Source: Ignavibacteriaceae bacterium (GTDB lineage Bacteria > Bacteroidota > Ignavibacteria > Ignavibacteriales > Ignavibacteriaceae). From it: DNA of 64,000 bases. Location: NCBI GenBank assembly GCA_023229425.1, contig JALNZG010000002.1, positions 248,001 through 312,000 of the forward strand. Direction: 5' to 3'. Positions 61,138-64,000 of this stretch are shown here, piece by piece. The translations under genes and the position numbers were made by a program. Within the stretch, counting starts at the first letter, position 1. Every line of letters starts with the position of its first letter. The notes under the pieces were generated by a model. That model did not search any database. It saw only the letters and a list, made by a program, of their open reading frames with translations, and was not told the DNA's origin.

Positions 61138-64000
61138 ATGATAAATAAAGAAGAAGCATATCAAAAAATAGCCGGGTTAGTAAAACGGTTCGAAGAGCAA
61201 ATTGACTCTTACAAAAAATCCGACTACAACGAAACATTGACACGGCAAGACTTCATCAACCCGTTTTTCAAAACATTGGGATGGGACATTGACAATGAGC
61301 AGGGCTACGCAGAAGCATATCGGGAAGTAATTCACGAAGACAAAATAAAAGTTGGAGGAGCGACAAAAGCCCCTGATTATTCATTCCGTTTAGTGGGTGG
61401 AAAGAAATTATTTTTCGTTGAAGCGAAAAAGCCAAGTGTAGTTGTTAAAGACGAAATTCCCCCTGCCTATCAAATTCGCAGATACGGTTGGAGTGCAAAA
61501 CTTCCTATTTCCATCATCACCGACTTTGAGGAGTTTTCTATTTATGACTGCACTATAAAACCAAACCCCACGGATAAGGCATCAACCGCACGAATAAAGT
61601 ATTTAACCTTTCGTGAATATCTGAAAGAGTTTGATTTTATCTGGGAAACTTTCAGTAAAGAGCAAGTGCTGAAAGGAAGTTTTGACAAGTTTGTGCAAAG
61701 CGACACGCAGAAAAAGGGAACGGCTACAGTTGACAAAGAATTTTTGCAATCGCTTGACAGTTGGCGGACATATCTTGCCACAAGCATTGCAATCAACAAC
61801 AAGCAACTTGACGAGGACGAAATAAATTTTGCAGTTCAACAAATCATTGACCGAATTATTTTCCTACGCATTGCAGAGGACAGAAGCGTTGAACCCTACG
61901 GAAACCTGAAAAACGCTTTAGAGCGAGGCGGCTATTACAAAAATCTTTTTGAGCAATTCCAGAGGGCGGATGAAAAATATAATTCGGGAATTTTTGATTT
62001 CAAAAAAGACCGCATCAGCGAGCATTTGATAATTGAAAACAAAATCGTCAAAACAATCATTACCGACTTGTATTACCCAAGTCCGTTTGCTTTTGATGTA
62101 ATGCCTGTTGAAATTTTGGGAACAGCTTACGAGCAGTTTCTCGGAAAAGTAATTCGCATTACGCCTGCACATCACGCAAAAATTGAGGAGAAGCCCGAAG
62201 TAAGAAAAGCTGGGGGCGTTTATTACACCCCACAATACATTGTAGAATACATTGTGAAAAACACAGTCGGAAAACTTATTGACGGAAAGACACCGAAAGA
62301 AATAAGCAAAATAAAAATTGTTGATCCCGCTTGCGGAAGCGGAAGTTTTTTGTTGGGCGCTTATCAATACTTGCTTGACTACCACAAAAATTATTATTCC
62401 GAAAACGGAAAGCCATCAAAAGGGAAAAAAGACAACCCGCTTACTCCCGCAGGAAATTTAACAACAGCCGAAAAGAAAAGAATTTTGCTCAACAATATTT
62501 TCGGAGTTGATATAGATGTGAATGCAGTTGAAGTAACAAAACTTTCTTTGCTGCTTAAATGTATGGAAGGCGAAACTTCTAATTCTATTGCTCATCAGTT
62601 GTCATTTTTTAACGAAAGAGTTTTGCCGACACTTGACGAAAATATTAAAAGTGGAAACAGTTTGATTAGTACTGATATTTATGATTACCAATTAGATTTT
62701 GGAGATGAGAAAAAAATAAAACCGTTCAATTGGAAAAAAGAATTTCCGGATGTATTTAATATAAAAACAATGCCAAGCGCAGAACCACCCCAACAAGAGA
62801 AATTAAAGAAAGCGCTTAGTAATATGGTGGGAGCGGAAAAAGAATTGAATAATGCAATGAGAGATTATATCCATAGTGTTAAAGAGCCGCAAGTTTCCTA
62901 TGGCTTGATGGGGGGATTTGATATTGTGATTGGAAACCCACCTTACATTAAAATTCAAAACCTTGTTGAGAATCAGCCAAAAGGTATGTTGAATTATTTT
63001 TATGAGCATTATAAATCTGGACAAGATGGCAACTATGACATTTATGTTCTCTTCATTGAAAAGGGATATTCATTGTTGAATGAAAAAGGAATGCTCGGTT
63101 TTATTAATCCACATAAATTTTTCAATTCTAATTATGGAAAAAATTTAAGACAATTGCTAATTGAAAAAGAATGTATAAATGAAATAGTTCATTTTGACGA
63201 CTATCAAATTTTTGAATGCGCATCAACATATACTTGTTTGCTTTTTTTACAAAAAGAGAAAAAAAATAAATTTAAAGCAATAAAAATAAATTCAAAAACA
63301 TTCACTCCAGGAATATTAAAAAGAAACCTTGACTTTATTACTCTTAATCATAATGATTGGCAGAATAAGGATTGGAACATTACTACAAAATCAAGCAATA
63401 AATTATTAAGCAAGCTTTTTGTTAAACCCACTCTTAAAGAAATAACAACAAATATTTTTCAAGGACCAAAAGCGGGTGCAGATTATGTTTTTATTTTAAG
63501 ATTGATTGAAGAAAAGACCAATCATTCAATTTTATTTTCAAAATCTCTTAATAGAAAAGTTACCATAGAAAATTCTTTGATTAAGAAATATGTTAAGGGC
63601 AAGTTTGTGAAAAAATATTTTTTGGACTTTTCAGCAAATGAAGTTGAAATATTTCCCTATATCGGAAATACTCTTATTACAGAAATACAATTGAAAAATA
63701 ATTATCCTAAATCTTGGGATTATTTTGATGACCCAATTAATAAAAGCCTTTTGAAGGCAAGAGAAGATGGAAGATTTTCTAAAACATTTTGGCAATACAG
63801 CAGACCTCAAAACATGAATATTCTTTCCAAGGAAAAAATCCTAACTCCTTTCAATGCATTTAATAACTCATTTTCTTATGATTCATTAGGTGATTTTGTT
63901 TTCAGTGCTGGCGTATCTGGTGCTTATGGAATTTTATTGAAGGACGAAAATCATTCTTACAAATATTTATTAGGTGTCTTAAATAGTAAAGTGATTCAAT
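61138..64000 (+). CDS. Type IIG restriction-modification enzyme (Eco57I-like), truncated by window end
   Basis: Single-chain endonuclease plus adenine methyltransferase; 954 codons lie in the window with no stop. ATG 61138 opens an N-terminal nuclease domain with Pro79-Asp80 and Glu95-Ala-Lys97 (PD-(D/E)xK). Then come a helical connector, a methyltransferase with 'GGVYYTPQYIV', SAM motif 'DPACGSGSF' from Asp396 and catalytic 'NPPY' at 600-603. The final 'SGAYGILLK' and 'YLLGVLNSKVIQ' look like the start of a target-recognition domain. The reading frame is intact to the edge. It is divergent from the OPT gene and not part of an operon visible here. Confidence 0.92.
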   Translation, partial: MINKEEAYQKIAGLVKRFEEQIDSYKKSDYNETLTRQDFINPFFKTLGWDIDNEQGYAEAYREVIHEDKIKVGGATKAPDYSFRLVGGKKLFFVEAKKPSVVVKDEIPPAYQIRRYGWSAKLPISIITDFEEFSIYDCTIKPNPTDKASTARIKYLTFREYLKEFDFIWETFSKEQVLKGSFDKFVQSDTQKKGTATVDKEFLQSLDSWRTYLATSIAINNKQLDEDEINFAVQQIIDRIIFLRIAEDRSVEPYGNLKNALERGGYYKNLFEQFQRADEKYNSGIFDFKKDRISEHLIIENKIVKTIITDLYYPSPFAFDVMPVEILGTAYEQFLGKVIRITPAHHAKIEEKPEVRKAGGVYYTPQYIVEYIVKNTVGKLIDGKTPKEISKIKIVDPACGSGSFLLGAYQYLLDYHKNYYSENGKPSKGKKDNPLTPAGNLTTAEKKRILLNNIFGVDIDVNAVEVTKLSLLLKCMEGETSNSIAHQLSFFNERVLPTLDENIKSGNSLISTDIYDYQLDFGDEKKIKPFNWKKEFPDVFNIKTMPSAEPPQQEKLKKALSNMVGAEKELNNAMRDYIHSVKEPQVSYGLMGGFDIVIGNPPYIKIQNLVENQPKGMLNYFYEHYKSGQDGNYDIYVLFIEKGYSLLNEKGMLGFINPHKFFNSNYGKNLRQLLIEKECINEIVHFDDYQIFECASTYTCLLFLQKEKKNKFKAIKINSKTFTPGILKRNLDFITLNHNDWQNKDWNITTKSSNKLLSKLFVKPTLKEITTNIFQGPKAGADYVFILRLIEEKTNHSILFSKSLNRKVTIENSLIKKYVKGKFVKKYFLDFSANEVEIFPYIGNTLITEIQLKNNYPKSWDYFDDPINKSLLKAREDGRFSKTFWQYSRPQNMNILSKEKILTPFNAFNNSFSYDSLGDFVFSAGVSGAYGILLKDENHSYKYLLGVLNSKVIQ

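Noticed and set aside
1..64000. tRNA/rRNA genes and DnaA-box clusters
   Set aside because: No T-loop GGTTCGANNCC context or exact TTATCCACA cluster was found by eye; a covariance-model search would be needed to exclude them fully.

Overview
The window is AT-rich bacterial DNA from a Gram-negative, probably anaerobic or microaerophilic heterotroph of the Bacteroidota/Chlorobiota/Ignavibacteriota group. An Ignavibacteria-like bacterium is my best guess, from overall gene style rather than from any single marker. The supporting points are many lipobox lipoproteins and signal peptides ending in a barrel-type aromatic residue, TonB C-terminal domains on lipoproteins, TlpA-type thioredoxins, long PAS-rich histidine kinases, rubrerythrin, a four-helix-bundle (S23/IVS-type) relic, and one TAnnTTTG-type promoter. 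I saw no tRNA, rRNA or CRISPR array.

Layout. 0-4.2 kb: a peptide/nickel-type ABC importer split over two divergent units (permease and binding protein leftward, two ATPases rightward). 4.3-8.2 kb: rubrerythrin, a lipoprotein hydrolase, an outer-membrane barrel and a small lipoprotein. 8.2-14.6 kb: a leftward operon of thiolase, GbsR/MarR-type regulator, SDR reductase, KAS III-like enzyme, MFS carrier and acyl-CoA ligase. It carries two near-identical perfect palindromes, one before each half, which look like the regulator's operators. 14.7-20.2 kb: murQ, rsmG, mnmG, a GNAT acetyltransferase and mnmE; the acetyltransferase gene is bracketed by two parS-like sites, suggesting proximity to the replication origin. 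20.3-23.7 kb: vapBC-type toxin-antitoxin and clpB. 23.9-26.5 kb: an AT-rich accessory stretch with an unknown protein, a probably membrane-anchored Mrr-type nuclease and a ParE/Phd pair. 26.6-31.4 kb: NTF2-like protein, secreted C1 peptidase, pyrimidine-nucleoside phosphorylase and a beta-rich surface protein.

31.6-43.7 kb: two large PAS histidine kinases flank an acyl-CoA ligase, aat, two small membrane proteins and a GH13 debranching-type enzyme. Between the first kinase and the ligase sits a 369-bp element with 29-bp terminal inverted repeats around a frameshifted four-helix-bundle gene. 43.9-45.6 kb: an SPFH protein whose 3' end recurs as a 63-bp relic beyond an inserted secreted-protein gene. 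45.7-51.0 kb: an ECF sigma factor with its own ECF-type promoter, its anti-sigma factor and a TonB-domain lipoprotein, followed by a thioredoxin-like protein, a gluzincin-type peptidase and two tandemly duplicated lipoproteins. 51.1-61.0 kb: Big_5-type lipoprotein, Trm112-like protein, MscL with a zinc-ribbon tail, a membrane HExxH protein, a MORN/TonB protein, another ParE/Phd pair, peptidase T and an OPT oligopeptide transporter. 61.1 kb to the right edge: a Type IIG restriction-modification enzyme cut off by the window.

Two themes recur. One is peptide scavenging (ABC importer, OPT transporter, peptidase T, secreted C1 peptidase). The other is acyl-CoA metabolism (thiolase operon plus a second ligase). 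The most notable items are the palindrome pair controlling an operon with a catalytically altered KAS III homologue, the parS pair without parAB beside it, the inverted-repeat element, and the autoregulated ECF module. I did not find a system I can call undescribed with confidence.
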